A stretch of DNA of 64,000 nt, from positions 496,001-560,000 of the forward strand of contig NC_011529.1 of assembly GCF_000018365.1 (NCBI RefSeq), written 5' to 3'. The DNA comes from Thermococcus onnurineus NA1 (lineage in GTDB: Archaea > Methanobacteriota_B > Thermococci > Thermococcales > Thermococcaceae). This document shows positions 16,180 to 25,385 of this stretch, piece by piece (position 1 is the first letter of the stretch; every line of letters starts with the position of its first letter). The notes beneath the pieces are model-generated. The model was not told the DNA's origin. It was given only the letters and a program-made list of their open reading frames with translations, and made no database searches. Made by a program: the position numbers and the translations under genes.

Positions 16180-16811
16180 TTCACGACCCTTATGGTTATT
16201 CTAGAGCCATCTTCAAGGCTGAGCTCCTCCCTGAGGCATACCGGGGCGATTATCTCGGCTATTCTCGGTGGATGAACAGTTCTCGAGGGTATCACTATGG
16301 CACCCTCCACGTCGCCGATTCTGACGCGATATGCCTTGACATCGCCAAAAGTCCTCCCATCTTTAGCGAAGCCCGGAAGCACGACCGGTCTAACCCCGCA
16401 GAGTGCATCAAAGACAGTTCTCGGGAACAGGACCCTGACGTTCAGCGTTCCAGGGTAAGGGTCAAAGCCGAGGTACTCCCTTATCAGGTGGGAGTACTGT
16501 CTGACGTAATAGGCTCCCTCACCGATTCCCGATATGACCTCTCCGATAATTATCCCGTTGTAGAGAACCTCTGAGATGGCGTCGCAAAGATTCTCAAGGA
16601 AAGCTAATCCCCCCTGGCTTATTTCCACGTATGTCTTTCTTCCCTTAACGTCTTTCGATATGAGTCCTTCCTCCTCCATTTCATCGAGCAATCTTAGAAC
16701 CGACTGGGGTGATACACCAAGCTCGTTTGCAAGCTCTCTTAGAGTTATTTTGACCTTTTCTCCTATCGCTCCTTTCTTTGCTAGCAGGATGAGCAGTTTG
16801 AGCCTCTTCAT
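16176..16811 (-). CDS. ribK: CTP-dependent riboflavin kinase with N-terminal winged helix
   Basis: 211 residues. Residues 1-85 are a winged helix ([30 protein letters not shown]). Residues 86-211 are the archaeal RibK fold: [20 protein letters not shown] (Gly/Tyr/Pro nucleotide-binding loop), [35 protein letters not shown]. RibK makes FMN from riboflavin using CTP rather than ATP. The fused HTH suggests it may also regulate riboflavin genes, as proposed for archaeal RbkR proteins. It overlaps nfi upstream (ATGA) and the membrane gene downstream. The 3' end of a lumazine synthase gene at the far right of the window belongs to the same pathway. Confidence 0.93.
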   Translation of the reverse strand: MKRLKLLILLAKKGAIGEKVKITLRELANELGVSPQSVLRLLDEMEEEGLISKDVKGRKTYVEISQGGLAFLENLCDAISEVLYNGIIIGEVISGIGEGAYYVRQYSHLIREYLGFDPYPGTLNVRVLFPRTVFDALCGVRPVVLPGFAKDGRTFGDVKAYRVRIGDVEGAIVIPSRTVHPPRIAEIIAPVCLREELSLEDGSRITIRVVK

Positions 16812-17377
16812 AAGCTTCCCCTCTTTGACAGTCTGTCTGCGAGCCTCAGTGGTTTTGGATAGTCTCGCTCCAGCAGGGTCTCAACTATTCTGGCCGCAGA
16901 GTCTAAATCGATTAAATATCCGACGCTTACATAAGCTTTTCCCACCCTCACGAAGGACCTCTCAGGAGCACCGCGGAGGAACTTCTTGGCAACTCCTATG
17001 GTTGGTCTTCCGATTAGCAAGCCGACGTGGGAAGCCAGTCCGTAGCCCCGTGGATGGGCCTTTCCGTGACCATCAATAAGAAGGAGGTCAAAATCCTCAC
17101 CACGGAGAACCAGCAGAATTGGCCTCGTCTCTCGCAGGAAAAAGAAGGTGGGTACGTAGGGAAAGCTTACCTCAGTTTCCACGACCTTTGTCTTTAGAAC
17201 CTCGCAGTCTGGGAAGGAGCAGAGGAGAAAGGCAGCTCTGGCTGTGTTTTCTCTGTATGAAACGTCCACAGCCGCGACAGTTTGCACTTTTTCGATCTCG
17301 AGCGGGCTCTCCACCACTCTCAGGGCAAGCTTTCGCTGGGTTTCTTCAATTTTTTTGAGCTTTTTCCCCAATTCCAT
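16808..17377 (-). CDS. nfi: Endonuclease V
   Basis: 189 residues. Family motifs are all present: VAAVDVSY (first metal Asp), [17 protein letters not shown] (PYxxxxLxxRE region), [21 protein letters not shown] (metal Asp and catalytic loop) and [11 protein letters not shown]. The enzyme nicks DNA or RNA 3' to deoxyinosine or inosine, which matters at high temperature where adenine deaminates quickly. It is a little shorter than bacterial Nfi. ATG 17377 has AGGTGA about ten bases upstream. It is the first gene of the nfi-ribK-membrane protein operon. Confidence 0.93.
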   Translation of the reverse strand: MELGKKLKKIEETQRKLALRVVESPLEIEKVQTVAAVDVSYRENTARAAFLLCSFPDCEVLKTKVVETEVSFPYVPTFFFLRETRPILLVLRGEDFDLLLIDGHGKAHPRGYGLASHVGLLIGRPTIGVAKKFLRGAPERSFVRVGKAYVSVGYLIDLDSAARIVETLLERDYPKPLRLADRLSKRGSL

Positions 17378-17407
17378 AATTACCGAATCACCTAATTATG
17401 TAATTCG

Positions 17408-18025
17408 TTAATCATTTAACACCTTTCCGAGCTTCTCCTCAAGGTTCCTGTTGAGCTTCGCCCTCGTCAGGTCCTCGAGGGTTCTTTCGAGTATATGTCG
17501 CGCCTGATCCTGCTTCTGCCTCACATTCACCAGGCCTTTTGGATACTCGAGCGTCATGAGCTCCTCGTAAGTTTCTTCCATGAAGCGATAAACTTTCTCG
17601 GCATCTTCAATATTTCCGTCGAGGAGCAGAAGCAGAAAGTGTCTCCTCAACTCGCCTATGAAGTCGCCTATGCCAAGCGCGTAATCAGCGTGAGGTACAG
17701 CAAGCTCCTCCGGAGAGGGAAAGTCTTTTCCGGTTATGTAGCTGTAGAACAGAGTTGCCTCCACGAACTCCTGATGGGCGCTCTGAACATAGCCCGTAAA
17801 GTATAGGTCGGGATGGTCTTTCAACTTCTCCCTCAGATAATTAACCTTTTCGCGCGCCATGTTAAGCCTTTCCTCAGCAGTCTTAGCATCTCCCCTGTGA
17901 AGGGCTTTTATTGTGTCTCCGCTCAAGCGGACGATTTCTCTTGTTATCCTTAGGGCATCCTCCCGAAGCGAGTCCTTCTCGTCAAGAACTTCTCTAATCC
18001 TGTCAATAATCTCCTTCAGTCCCAT
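17408..18025 (-). CDS. Translin-family protein
   Basis: 205 residues, wholly alpha helical: REDALRITREIVRLSGDTIKAL, ERLNMAREKVNYLREKL, YTGYVQSAHQEFVEATLFY, GIGDFIGELRRHFLLLLLDG, and AEKVYRFMEETYEELMTLEYP. These are the landmarks of archaeal translins. Translin binds RNA and single-stranded DNA, and with a partner forms the ring nuclease C3PO; acidic E-x-x-E residues (QEFVEAT, FMEETYEE) that could bind metal are present here. GGTGAG precedes ATG 18025, and the TTTTTAAGG just after the H/ACA RNA (18056-18062) can serve as its TATA box. Confidence 0.88.
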   Translation of the reverse strand: MGLKEIIDRIREVLDEKDSLREDALRITREIVRLSGDTIKALHRGDAKTAEERLNMAREKVNYLREKLKDHPDLYFTGYVQSAHQEFVEATLFYSYITGKDFPSPEELAVPHADYALGIGDFIGELRRHFLLLLLDGNIEDAEKVYRFMEETYEELMTLEYPKGLVNVRQKQDQARHILERTLEDLTRAKLNRNLEEKLGKVLND

Positions 18026-18062
18026 AATCTCACCGAGGAGAGTTCGAGAAAGACCTTAAAAA

Positions 18063-18208
18063 TGTGGGCTTGGCTGATCCCCCGCCCTCATGGAGTGCCC
18101 CGCGGCAATCTCCGGCGGTCCGGAGGCCAAGCCCTGTCCGCCCGGCATCGTCCCTCGTGCTCACGGCACCCCGTCGGGGCGCTCCCACGGTCGGGCCACC
18201 GGGCGTGT
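18063..18208 (-). ncRNA. Second two-hairpin H/ACA guide RNA
   Basis: GC-rich island read on the minus strand. Hairpin I closes with CGCCCGG (18199-18205) and CCGGGCG (18139-18145), followed by G and ACA (18135-18137). Inside, CGTG/CACG flanks GGGA opposite GTGA, the tandem G-A layout of a kink-turn, topped by GCGCCCC/GGGGTGC. Hairpin II closes with a perfect 9-bp stem GGGCTTGGC (18126-18134) and GCCAAGCCC (18066-18074), directly followed by ACA (18063-18065) and a T5 run. ACCCTTAAAATTTTC near 18237-18250 is a TATA candidate, placing the start near 18218. The upper part of hairpin II can fold in more than one way. Guide targets were not identified. Confidence 0.75.
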
Positions 18209-18300
18209 CGGATGCTCCCGTTGTGGAGAATTTTCGAGAAAATTTTAAGGGTTTCGGATTTTATGACTGATAGGAATATTAGTCTACCTAATTCATGCCG

Positions 18301-18313
18301 AAAATTATATAAG
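18301..18313 (+). promoter_or_regulatory. TATA box of the SAM synthetase gene
   Basis: AAAATTATATAAG is a strong BRE/TATA match about 50 bases before ATG 18360, giving a leader of about 25 bases with GAGGTGA at 18348-18354. The gap from 18209 to 18300 otherwise holds only the leftward promoter of the H/ACA RNA. Confidence 0.65.
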
Positions 18314-18359
18314 CTGATGAACAGACCCGCCCAAGACGACAAGATTCGAGGTGACGCTT

Positions 18360-19577
18360 ATGCCTGAGAATGTTAGGAACATAGTTGTTGAGGAGCTCGT
18401 TAGAACACCGGTTGAGATGCAGAAGGTCGAGCTTGTCGAGAGAAAGGGTATAGGCCACCCGGATAGCATAGCCGATGGCATAGCCGAGGCCGTCAGCAGA
18501 GCTCTAAGCAGGGAGTACATAAAGCGCTATGGCATCATCCTCCACCACAACACAGACCAGGTCGAGGTCGTCGGAGGTAAGGCCTACCCGCGCTTCGGTG
18601 GCGGTGAGGTCATCAAGCCAATTTACATTCTCCTCTCCGGTAGGGCTGTCGAGATAGTTGATAGGGAGATGTTTCCTGTCCACGAGGTTGCCATAAAGGC
18701 TGCTAGGGAGTACCTGAAGAATGCCGTCAGGCACCTTGATCTCGACCACCACGTCATCATTGACTCCCGCATTGGTCAGGGAAGCGTTGACCTCGTTGGA
18801 GTCTTCAATAAGGCCAAGGAGAATCCAATTCCACTTGCCAACGACACCTCCTTTGGTGTTGGCTACGCCCCGCTCAGCGAGACCGAGAGGATAGTCCTTG
18901 AGACTGAGAAGCTTCTCAACAGCGAGGAGTTTAAGAAGGAGTGGCCGGCCGTCGGCGAGGACATCAAGGTTATGGGCCTCAGGAAGGGCGACGAGATAGA
19001 CATCACCATCGCCGCTGCCATAGTCGACAGCGAAGTCCAGAATCTGGACGACTACTTTGCCGTCAAGGAAGCAATCTACGAAGCCGCCAAGGACGTTGCT
19101 GAGGCCCACACTGAGAGGAAGGTCAACATCTACGTCAACACCGCTGACGACCCGGAGAAGGGAATCTACTACATCACCGTCACAGGAACCTCAGCCGAGG
19201 CCGGTGACGACGGAAGCGTTGGAAGGGGCAACCGCGTAAACGGTCTCATCACTCCGAACAGACACATGAGCATGGAGGCTGCCGCTGGAAAGAACCCTGT
19301 CAGCCACGTCGGAAAGATATACAACCTCCTCTCAATGCTCATCGCTAACGACATTGCCGAGCAGGTCGAGGGAGTTGAAGAGGTCTACGTCAGGATACTC
19401 AGCCAGATAGGCAAGCCCATCGACCAGCCGCTTGTCGCCAGCGTTCAGGTCATACCAAAGAAGGGGTACTCCATTGATACCATCCAGAAGCCGGCCTACG
19501 AGATAGCTAACGCCTGGCTTGATGACATAACCAAGATACAGAAGATGATCCTCGAGGACAAGCTTAACGTCTTCTGA
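18360..19577 (+). CDS. mat: Archaeal-type S-adenosylmethionine synthetase
   Basis: 405 residues. It belongs to the archaeal methionine adenosyltransferase family, which is distant from bacterial Met[38 protein letters not shown]-like segment, [36 protein letters not shown] and QIGKPIDQP. It makes SAM from methionine and ATP for the radical SAM enzyme, methylation (including RNA) and polyamine synthesis. ATG 18360 has GAGGTGA with a five-base spacer; an earlier GTG at 18351 is within that site. It is a single gene with its own promoter and a T-rich end at 19585-19612 facing the convergent coiled-coil gene. Confidence 0.96.
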   Translation: MPENVRNIVVEELVRTPVEMQKVELVERKGIGHPDSIADGIAEAVSRALSREYIKRYGIILHHNTDQVEVVGGKAYPRFGGGEVIKPIYILLSGRAVEIVDREMFPVHEVAIKAAREYLKNAVRHLDLDHHVIIDSRIGQGSVDLVGVFNKAKENPIPLANDTSFGVGYAPLSETERIVLETEKLLNSEEFKKEWPAVGEDIKVMGLRKGDEIDITIAAAIVDSEVQNLDDYFAVKEAIYEAAKDVAEAHTERKVNIYVNTADDPEKGIYYITVTGTSAEAGDDGSVGRGNRVNGLITPNRHMSMEAAAGKNPVSHVGKIYNLLSMLIANDIAEQVEGVEEVYVRILSQIGKPIDQPLVASVQVIPKKGYSIDTIQKPAYEIANAWLDDITKIQKMILEDKLNVF

Positions 19578-19622
19578 GCTCACCCTCTCTTTTCTTCAAA
19601 AGTTTTTAAAGTGAAGGGATTG

Positions 19623-19838
19623 TCAGAGAACTGGGTATCCGTTCTGCTTGAGAACCCTAACGAGTCTGGCCTCCTCGGCCATGAGAATGGCTTTTTCCTT
19701 TTTGACCTTGGTAAGCTGCTTTGCGGCGGCCTTCTTCTGACGCGCAAGTCTAATAAGCTTGGCCTCCTCAAGCATGAGGAGCTCCTTCTGCTTCTTCACA
19801 ACATGCAACTTCTTCTGGAGCAATTTGAGCCTTTCCAT
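19623..19838 (-). CDS. Small basic coiled-coil protein
   Basis: 71 residues starting MERLKLLQKKLHVVKKQKELL. Nearly all of it is predicted helix with repeated EEAKLIRLA and EEARLVRVL blocks about 35 residues apart, so it is an internally repeated, Lys/Arg-rich coiled coil. AGGTGGGTCGGA precedes ATG 19838, and CCTTTTAAGG at 19871-19880 is the TATA box, which places transcription start after any longer frame. Function unknown; basic coiled coils of this size may bind nucleic acid or assemble as a helical bundle. Confidence 0.7.
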   Translation of the reverse strand: MERLKLLQKKLHVVKKQKELLMLEEAKLIRLARQKKAAAKQLTKVKKEKAILMAEEARLVRVLKQNGYPVL

Positions 19839-19977
19839 TCCGACCCACCTAAAGTCTATAGTACCCTCAGACCTTAAAAGGTTTTCGCTGAATGCCATAC
19901 TAAACTTCGACGATTAACGAGGAACAAGCATATAAACTCCGGGTCAGAAGCTACGATAAGTTCTCGGGGGTAAATCG

Positions 19978-20520
19978 ATGATAATCTCAGTAAGTGGCAC
20001 TCCCGGCGCAGGTAAAACTACGGTCTCAAAGCTCCTGAGCGAGAGGCTGGGTTACGAATACGTGAGCGTGAAGGAGCTGGCCCTCTCGAGAGGGATAGGT
20101 GAGAGGGTTAGTGACGAGATTGAGATAGACGTTGATGAGCTTGCTCGGGTTGTGCGCGAGGAGTTCTCGGGTAGGAACGTTGTTTTGGATGGCCATCTCA
20201 GCCATTTTGTGCCCGCAGACGTTGTTATCATCCTGAGGGCCCATCCCAGACTCATCGCCGAAAGGCTCAAAGCTCGAGGGTACTCCAAAAAGAAGCTGGC
20301 CGAGAATGTCGAGGCTGAGCTGGTTGATGTAATCCTTGTGGAGGCCCTCGAAGAGAACGAAAGGGTTCTTGAGGTGGATACAACAGGTAAATCCCCCGAA
20401 GAGGTAGTAGAGGAGATCCTAACACTTCTCAAAAGCGGAACGAAGAAACGTGTTGGAATCGTGGACTGGAGTGAGGAATACGACAAGGTGGTTCAGTACC
20501 TGATGCTGGGGGATGATTAA
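19978..20520 (+). CDS. Adenylate kinase 6/Fap7-like nucleotide kinase
   Basis: 180 residues. P-loop GTPGAGKTT at residues 7-15, NMP-binding segment [27 protein letters not shown] with the family-specific DGHLSH, and [18 protein letters not shown] as the lid arginine/lysine region. Fap7/AK6 proteins act as ATPases in small ribosomal subunit maturation and can phosphorylate AMP. The C-terminal extension ends [30 protein letters not shown] precedes ATG 19978, and GCATATAAACTCC at 19929 is the TATA box. It is followed three bases later by htpX. Confidence 0.9.
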   Translation: MIISVSGTPGAGKTTVSKLLSERLGYEYVSVKELALSRGIGERVSDEIEIDVDELARVVREEFSGRNVVLDGHLSHFVPADVVIILRAHPRLIAERLKARGYSKKKLAENVEAELVDVILVEALEENERVLEVDTTGKSPEEVVEEILTLLKSGTKKRVGIVDWSEEYDKVVQYLMLGDD

Positions 20521-20522
20521 GT

Positions 20523-21380
20523 ATGGAGGCCCTTATGTGGTTTGGGGTCCTAATAGTTATGGGTCTCGTTACCGTTCTCTTGGTGGCATTGGGTTATCTT
20601 CTGGGTGAGTGGATTGGTCTCATTGTTGCACTGATTTTCTCCATTCTTCTGAACTTCGTGGTATACTGGTACAGCGATAGAATCGTACTGAAGTGGTATC
20701 GGGTCAGAGTCGTTACTAGCGAAGATTACCCAAGGCTCTATGAGATGCTGAGCAGACTCTCGGCCAAAGCTGGGATTCCGACACCTAAATTGGCACTCTC
20801 ACCTGTAGGGACACCCAACGCATTTTCTACGGGCAGGAGTTCCAAACACAGCATTATCGTACTGACTTATGGGCTTTTAAGGATACTTGACCCAGAGGAG
20901 ATAGAGGGTGTCATGGCCCACGAAGTTGCCCACATTAAACACCGTGATACTCTCGTGCAGACGGTGGCCTCTGTGATAGCAGGTTCAATCCTGGGAGTTG
21001 CTTATTTGATTGGGGGCATTCCAAGGTTTTTCTCCGATGGAAAAGTGGAAGACTCTCAGAACGGTCTGCTCTTAGGGCTCTTGGCACCATTCGCCGCTGG
21101 AATCCTTTGGCTTGGTCTGGCCAGATCAAGGGAGTACTTGGCTGATGAGAGCGCCGCCAGGATAAGCGGCAAACCCCTGGCACTTGCGAGTGCACTGCTT
21201 AAAATAGATAAAGCTATCTCCTTCAGGCCCATGAAGGGGGGAAACCTTGCAACGGCGCCGATCTTTATTGTGAACCCATTCAGAGGAAGTCTAGCCAAGC
21301 TGGTATCGACCCATCCTCCAACCGAGAAGAGAATTGAACGGCTTATGAAGCTCGCGGAGCAGATGGATACATACACATAA
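20523..21380 (+). CDS. htpX: HtpX-like M48 membrane metalloprotease
   Basis: 285 residues. Two N-terminal membrane helices (residues 5-55), then the zinc site VMAHEVAHIKHRD (HEVAH, near residue 137), two more membrane helices, and the third zinc ligand in REYLADESAARIS. HtpX cleaves misfolded membrane proteins with the active site in the cytoplasm. The protein ends STHPPTEKRIERLMKLAEQM, the usual M48B tail. It starts two bases after the AK6 stop and is probably co-transcribed with the phosphoesterase downstream. Confidence 0.94.
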   Translation: MEALMWFGVLIVMGLVTVLLVALGYLLGEWIGLIVALIFSILLNFVVYWYSDRIVLKWYRVRVVTSEDYPRLYEMLSRLSAKAGIPTPKLALSPVGTPNAFSTGRSSKHSIIVLTYGLLRILDPEEIEGVMAHEVAHIKHRDTLVQTVASVIAGSILGVAYLIGGIPRFFSDGKVEDSQNGLLLGLLAPFAAGILWLGLARSREYLADESAARISGKPLALASALLKIDKAISFRPMKGGNLATAPIFIVNPFRGSLAKLVSTHPPTEKRIERLMKLAEQMDTYT

Positions 21381-21394
21381 ATGGAGGTGATCTC

Positions 21395-22045
21395 ATGAGG
21401 CTTCTCGCTGTAACGGACATACATGGAAACAGTAAGATGTCAAAAAAACTCGCTGAAACGCTGCAAAATGAGGACTTCGATGCTCTTCTCATAGCTGGGG
21501 ACCTCACACACTTCACTGGCGCTGAGACTGCTGAGAAGGTACTTGAACCCCTCATGAACCTTGGAAAACCGATAATAGCCGTCCACGGCAACTGCGATGG
21601 AAGGGATGTTCCAGAGCTTCTGGAGGAACTCGGAATCTCCGCTCACAATAAGCGGGTCGAACTTGATGAGATTGGTATTGTTGGAATAGGCGGCTCGAAC
21701 ATAACGCCATTTAACACTGTCTGGGAGCTTAGCGAGGAAGAGATTAGAGGAATTCTCAAGCAAAACTACCACGATGGAGACGTAGTCCTTTCTCATGCGC
21801 CCCCTTACAATACCATTGTGGACAGAGTTCATTCTGGTCTTCACGTAGGCAGCAGAGCCCTCCGTGAATTCATCAAAGAGAAGCAACCCCCACTTGTGGT
21901 CTGCGGCCACATCCACGAGGGCAGGGGGATAGACAGGATTGGAGAAACCCACATCGTGAACCCTGGACCACTCTTCAGGGGTTACTATGCGGTTATAGAC
22001 TTCAAGCCAGAAAAGGAAGTAAAGATAGAGTTAAGAAAGCTCTAA
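21395..22045 (+). CDS. Calcineurin-like metallophosphoesterase
   Basis: 216 residues. All metal-binding motifs of the superfamily are present: TDIHGN (residues 7-12), IAGDLTHF (GD), VHGNCDG (GNxD/E), LSHAPPYN (GHxP-type) and VCGHIHEGRG (GHxH). The short class resembles MJ0936-type archaeal phosphodiesterases acting on cyclic nucleotides or bis-pNPP; the natural substrate is unknown. GGAGGTGATCTC precedes ATG 21395. The last gene of the AK6-htpX group, it overlaps the convergent aminotransferase by four bases. Confidence 0.92.
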   Translation: MRLLAVTDIHGNSKMSKKLAETLQNEDFDALLIAGDLTHFTGAETAEKVLEPLMNLGKPIIAVHGNCDGRDVPELLEELGISAHNKRVELDEIGIVGIGGSNITPFNTVWELSEEEIRGILKQNYHDGDVVLSHAPPYNTIVDRVHSGLHVGSRALREFIKEKQPPLVVCGHIHEGRGIDRIGETHIVNPGPLFRGYYAVIDFKPEKEVKIELRKL

Positions 22046-23211
22046 ACGAGCTTCTTCTCCCTCAAAACCTTCTCCATCCTATCCATAGCTTCCTCAAGCT
22101 GTTCGTATGCAGTCGCGTAGCTTATCCTTATGTAGCCCTCGCCAGCCTCTCCAAAGGCACTTCCAGGAACAATGGCGACTTTGGCCTCGAGGAGCATCAT
22201 CTCGCTGAACTCCCTGCTCGTGAGTCCGGTGTCCCTTATGCGCGGGAATATGTAGAATGCTCCTTTCGGTTTGACCGTCGGCAGGCCCATCTCGTTGAGA
22301 CGCTTCCAGACGAGGTTTCTTCTCCTCTCGTACTCCTTTTTCATCTCCTCAACGGCTTTCCAACTCCTCTCGTCTTTCAAAGCCTTTGCAGCGGCGTACT
22401 GGGCGAAGGTCACTGGGCAGGTGGCGTTGTACATCTGGAAGCGGGTCATCTTTTCAATTATCCACTCCGGTGCGGCCACGAAGCCAAGACGCCAGCCTGT
22501 CATGGCAAAGGTCTTGGAGAAGCCGTTTATCGTTATTGTTCTCTCGAACATGCCGTCGAGAGCCGCTATGCTGTAGTTTTTGACACCATCATAAACGAAG
22601 TGCTCGTAAACCTCGTCGCTGAAGATGATAAGGTCGTGCTCCACCGCGAAGTCAGCGATTTCCTCCACGTCCTTCTTGGTGAGAACCGCTCCAGTGGGGT
22701 TGTTTGGGCTGTTTATGATGAGCGCACGCGTCTTCTCAGATACGTGCTTCTTCAGGTCGTCAACACTCAGACGGAACTCGTTTTCTTCATATGTTGGAAC
22801 TTCGACAGGCTTCCCTCCCGCGAGGATTACTGCGGGGGCATAACTCACAAACATTGGGCTTGGAATTAAGACCTCCTCTCTATCCTTGAGAAACGCCGCG
22901 AGCCCCATGACGAACGCCTGATTGGCTCCGACGGTTATCATTACCTGGCTCTTTGGGTCAACTTCAATGCCGTTCTGTTCCTTCAGCTTCCACGCAACGG
23001 CCTCACGGAGCATCATGATTCCAGCGTTGGGGCTATAATGCGTCATTCCTTTGTCGAGAGCCTCTTTGGCATACTCTTTTATATGCTCTGGAGTATCGAA
23101 GTCCGGCTCTCCGATTCCAAGTGAGATGAGACCCTCAACGCCCTGAGCTAGGTCAAAAAGCTTTCTGATCTCAGAAGGGTTAACGAGTTCTAACCTGTCG
23201 CTCAGCGCCAT
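22042..23211 (-). CDS. Aromatic aminotransferase, Pyrococcus ArAT I type
   Basis: 389 residues, class I PLP aminotransferase very similar to the characterised Pyrococcus horikoshii aromatic aminotransferase (same MALSDRLELV start and length). NSPNNPTGAVL, SDEVYEHFVYDG, NGFSKTFAMTGWRLGF (PLP lysine in SKTF) and PGSAFGEAGEGYIRISYA (substrate Arg) are all present. It moves the amino group of Phe, Tyr or Trp to 2-oxoglutarate, feeding aryl pyruvates into the ferredoxin-linked peptide fermentation of Thermococcales. GGTGATGTTC precedes ATG 23211, and AGTTATAAACATT at about 23240-23252 is the TATA box. Confidence 0.95.
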   Translation of the reverse strand: MALSDRLELVNPSEIRKLFDLAQGVEGLISLGIGEPDFDTPEHIKEYAKEALDKGMTHYSPNAGIMMLREAVAWKLKEQNGIEVDPKSQVMITVGANQAFVMGLAAFLKDREEVLIPSPMFVSYAPAVILAGGKPVEVPTYEENEFRLSVDDLKKHVSEKTRALIINSPNNPTGAVLTKKDVEEIADFAVEHDLIIFSDEVYEHFVYDGVKNYSIAALDGMFERTITINGFSKTFAMTGWRLGFVAAPEWIIEKMTRFQMYNATCPVTFAQYAAAKALKDERSWKAVEEMKKEYERRRNLVWKRLNEMGLPTVKPKGAFYIFPRIRDTGLTSREFSEMMLLEAKVAIVPGSAFGEAGEGYIRISYATAYEQLEEAMDRMEKVLREKKLV

Positions 23212-23290
23212 GAACATCACCGAAAGTTCTTCGGCCCAATGTTTATAACTTTACCTTGGCAAAAAGATGGACATCAAAGAATAGTAAATT

Positions 23291-24895
23291 TCATTGATGG
23301 ACGACAAATCCCCCAAGAACCAGCACGTCCAACCCAGCCTTTCTGAAGCTTCCCAGCGCGTCCTTCGGCGAGCAGACTATTGGTTCACCGTGCATGTTGA
23401 AGCTGGTGTTTAATACCGCCCCAAGACCCGTTCTCCTCTCAAAGGCCTTTATGATGTCGTAGTAAACTGGGTTGAGCTCCCTCACAACGCTCTGCGGCCT
23501 CGTCGTCCCATCCACATGAACAACCGCTGGAGCTTCCCTTCTAAACTCCTCGCTCGCGGTGTAGCTCATCGTCATGAACCTGTTGGGCTCACCGTTGAGA
23601 TCCGCCAGATACTCTCTCGCTCTCTCCTCGAGCATCGAAGGAGCAAATGGCTGGAAGACATCGCGCTTTAGGGCCACGTTGAGTCTCTCCTTAACTCCAT
23701 CGTCCCTTGGGTCGGCTAAAATAGAGCGGTTGCCCAGGGCCCTTGGTCCAAACTCCATCCTTCCCTGGAAAAAGGCGACGATTTTTCTATCAACTAAGGA
23801 ATCGGCGACGAAGCCCGGGACGTCGTCTACCTCCTCGAACTCGGCACCCTCCCTCCTCAGGAATCCCTCTACCTCGTCCTTTGAGTAGTCCGGCCCAAGG
23901 TAGACGTGCTCAAGCTTGAATGGTTTCCATTTGCTGTCAAGTCTCTCAAGCTGCGCCTTGACGAAGATTGCCGCTCCAAAAGCCAGTCCTCCATCGTCCA
24001 TTGCCGGGAACACCCACAAGCTTGGGAAGAGCTTTCTCAAAATGGCGTTGGCCTTGACGTTCTGGGCAACTCCGCCGGCGTAGGCGAGCGGAAGACCGTA
24101 CTCCTTCAGCTTGAGGCCTAGCTCGTCAATGAGCTTTTCGAGGTGTGCCTGAGCGCTGGCCGCTATCTCTATTGCCCTTCTTTGGAGTTCCCCGTCGAGC
24201 TTCCCGCGCTTCATCTGCCCTGCGATTTCTTTAGCCCTGCTCAAGGGATAGCTGAATAGCTCGGCCAGCTTCCTCGTAGCTTCAACGCCTATGAGTTTGA
24301 GGTGGTTGTCGAAGGTTAAACCGTTCAGCTCTATGATATTGCTCAAATCATAGGTGGGCCTTCCGTATGCTGCCAGGCTCATCACCTTGCCCTCGTGGCG
24401 CATTGGCTTAAAGCCAAGGAGCTCCGTAACAGATGCGTAGAAGTCGCCGAGGGAGTCTAGATAGGTGCTCTGGGCGATTTTAATCATCTCTCCATCTCTC
24501 GCGATATAGATTGATGAGCTCAACCCATCTCCAGCGGCGTCTATGCTCAGGGCTATAGCATCCTTCCAGCCGCTCGTGTAGTAGGCACTCGCAGAGTGAG
24601 CTAAGTGATGCTCAACGAAGAGAACTTTCCTCTTGAAATCCGGCCCGAAAATGACGTGCAGGTTGTTCTCAAGCTCTAAGAGCCGCTTCTGCTTCCGGAA
24701 GATGCCAGCAATGGCTATGATTTCAACTTCCTCGGGCGAAACACCCGCCATCTCGAGGACTTTCCTCACGCTGAGAGTTGGAAATCCTCGGTACTTCTTA
24801 ACCCGGTTCAGCCTCTCTTCGTTAACCGCGAAGATACTCTCGCCGTCTATCAGCACAGCTCCCGCATCGTGGCCGTCGTGGATTCCCAAAATCAT
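23291..24895 (-). CDS. NodU/CmcH-family carbamoyltransferase
   Basis: 534 residues. N-terminal ASKHA-fold domain: GIHDGHDAGAVLIDG, VNEERLNRVKKYRGFP, FVEHHLAHSASAYYTSGW (the HHxxH metal site), SIDAAGDGLSSSIY, and AYAGGVAQNVKAN. The C-terminal YrdC-like carbamoyltransferase part has GRMEFGPRALGNRSILADPRD, KRDVFQPFAPSMLEE and LNTSFNMHGEPIVCSP. The family transfers a carbamoyl group from carbamoyl phosphate to a hydroxyl on natural products or nodulation factors; the archaeal substrate is unknown, perhaps a cell-surface sugar. No ribosome binding site is seen, and GTTTAAAAAACG at about 24917-24928 suggests a leaderless message. Divergent from the secreted protein. Confidence 0.92.
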   Translation of the reverse strand: MILGIHDGHDAGAVLIDGESIFAVNEERLNRVKKYRGFPTLSVRKVLEMAGVSPEEVEIIAIAGIFRKQKRLLELENNLHVIFGPDFKRKVLFVEHHLAHSASAYYTSGWKDAIALSIDAAGDGLSSSIYIARDGEMIKIAQSTYLDSLGDFYASVTELLGFKPMRHEGKVMSLAAYGRPTYDLSNIIELNGLTFDNHLKLIGVEATRKLAELFSYPLSRAKEIAGQMKRGKLDGELQRRAIEIAASAQAHLEKLIDELGLKLKEYGLPLAYAGGVAQNVKANAILRKLFPSLWVFPAMDDGGLAFGAAIFVKAQLERLDSKWKPFKLEHVYLGPDYSKDEVEGFLRREGAEFEEVDDVPGFVADSLVDRKIVAFFQGRMEFGPRALGNRSILADPRDDGVKERLNVALKRDVFQPFAPSMLEERAREYLADLNGEPNRFMTMSYTASEEFRREAPAVVHVDGTTRPQSVVRELNPVYYDIIKAFERRTGLGAVLNTSFNMHGEPIVCSPKDALGSFRKAGLDVLVLGGFVVHQ

Positions 24896-24986
24896 GGTTG
24901 TGCATTCGATGTTCGTTTTTTAAACATTAGGGGAGGGAAGAATTTAAAAGCCCTGCCGAATGAATACATTTGAAGGAGGTGGAACC

Positions 24987-25373
24987 ATGAAGAGGGCCGT
25001 TGCACTCCTTGCGGTTCTGATGGTGGTGCTTGTCCCATTCGCGGGAGCCGCCAGTGCTACCGCTTGGAGCTATGAGAACTTCATCAAGCAGTCCATCGCC
25101 TGGTACTACCTCTACCAGAGCGATGAGGAGAAGTTCAACGAGCTCTACAACCTCAGCGTCCAGGCCAACGTCAGTAACGAGACACTCCAGCTCGCGATGG
25201 AGCTCTACACCAACGCCACCGCTGAGTTCGAGAAGGCGCTGATGTACGGCATTCCGGACGAGGGAAGGACCTTGCGCTGGGTTGTCTTCAGCGTCCACAT
25301 CAGGAAGGCCTACCTCTACATCGAGCAGGCCATCGAGCTCCTTGAAGCCGTCATCGAGAACGAGAGTGCTTGA
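24987..25373 (+). CDS. Small secreted helical protein
   Basis: 128 residues. MKRAVALLAVLMVVLVPFAGAASATA is a signal peptide. The mature part is helical (NFIKQSIAWYYLYQSDEEKFNELYNL, AMELYTNATAEFEKALMYG, IRKAYLYIEQAIELLEAVIE) and has N-glycosylation sequons NLS, NVS, NET and NAT. GAAGGAGGTGGAACC precedes ATG 24987, and AATTTAAAAGCC at 24943-24954 is the TATA box. Its style (short signal, sequons, TPR-like helices) resembles the larger secreted proteins of the 31-35 kb system, and it may be a distant, unpaired relative. I assign no function. Confidence 0.75.
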   Translation: MKRAVALLAVLMVVLVPFAGAASATAWSYENFIKQSIAWYYLYQSDEEKFNELYNLSVQANVSNETLQLAMELYTNATAEFEKALMYGIPDEGRTLRWVVFSVHIRKAYLYIEQAIELLEAVIENESA

Positions 25374-25385
25374 TTTCGTCATATT

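Noticed and set aside
18062-18367. Frames across the GC-rich island at 18.1 kb.
   Set aside because: Same reason: two hairpins with ACA boxes explain the composition, and none of the frames has a ribosome binding site.
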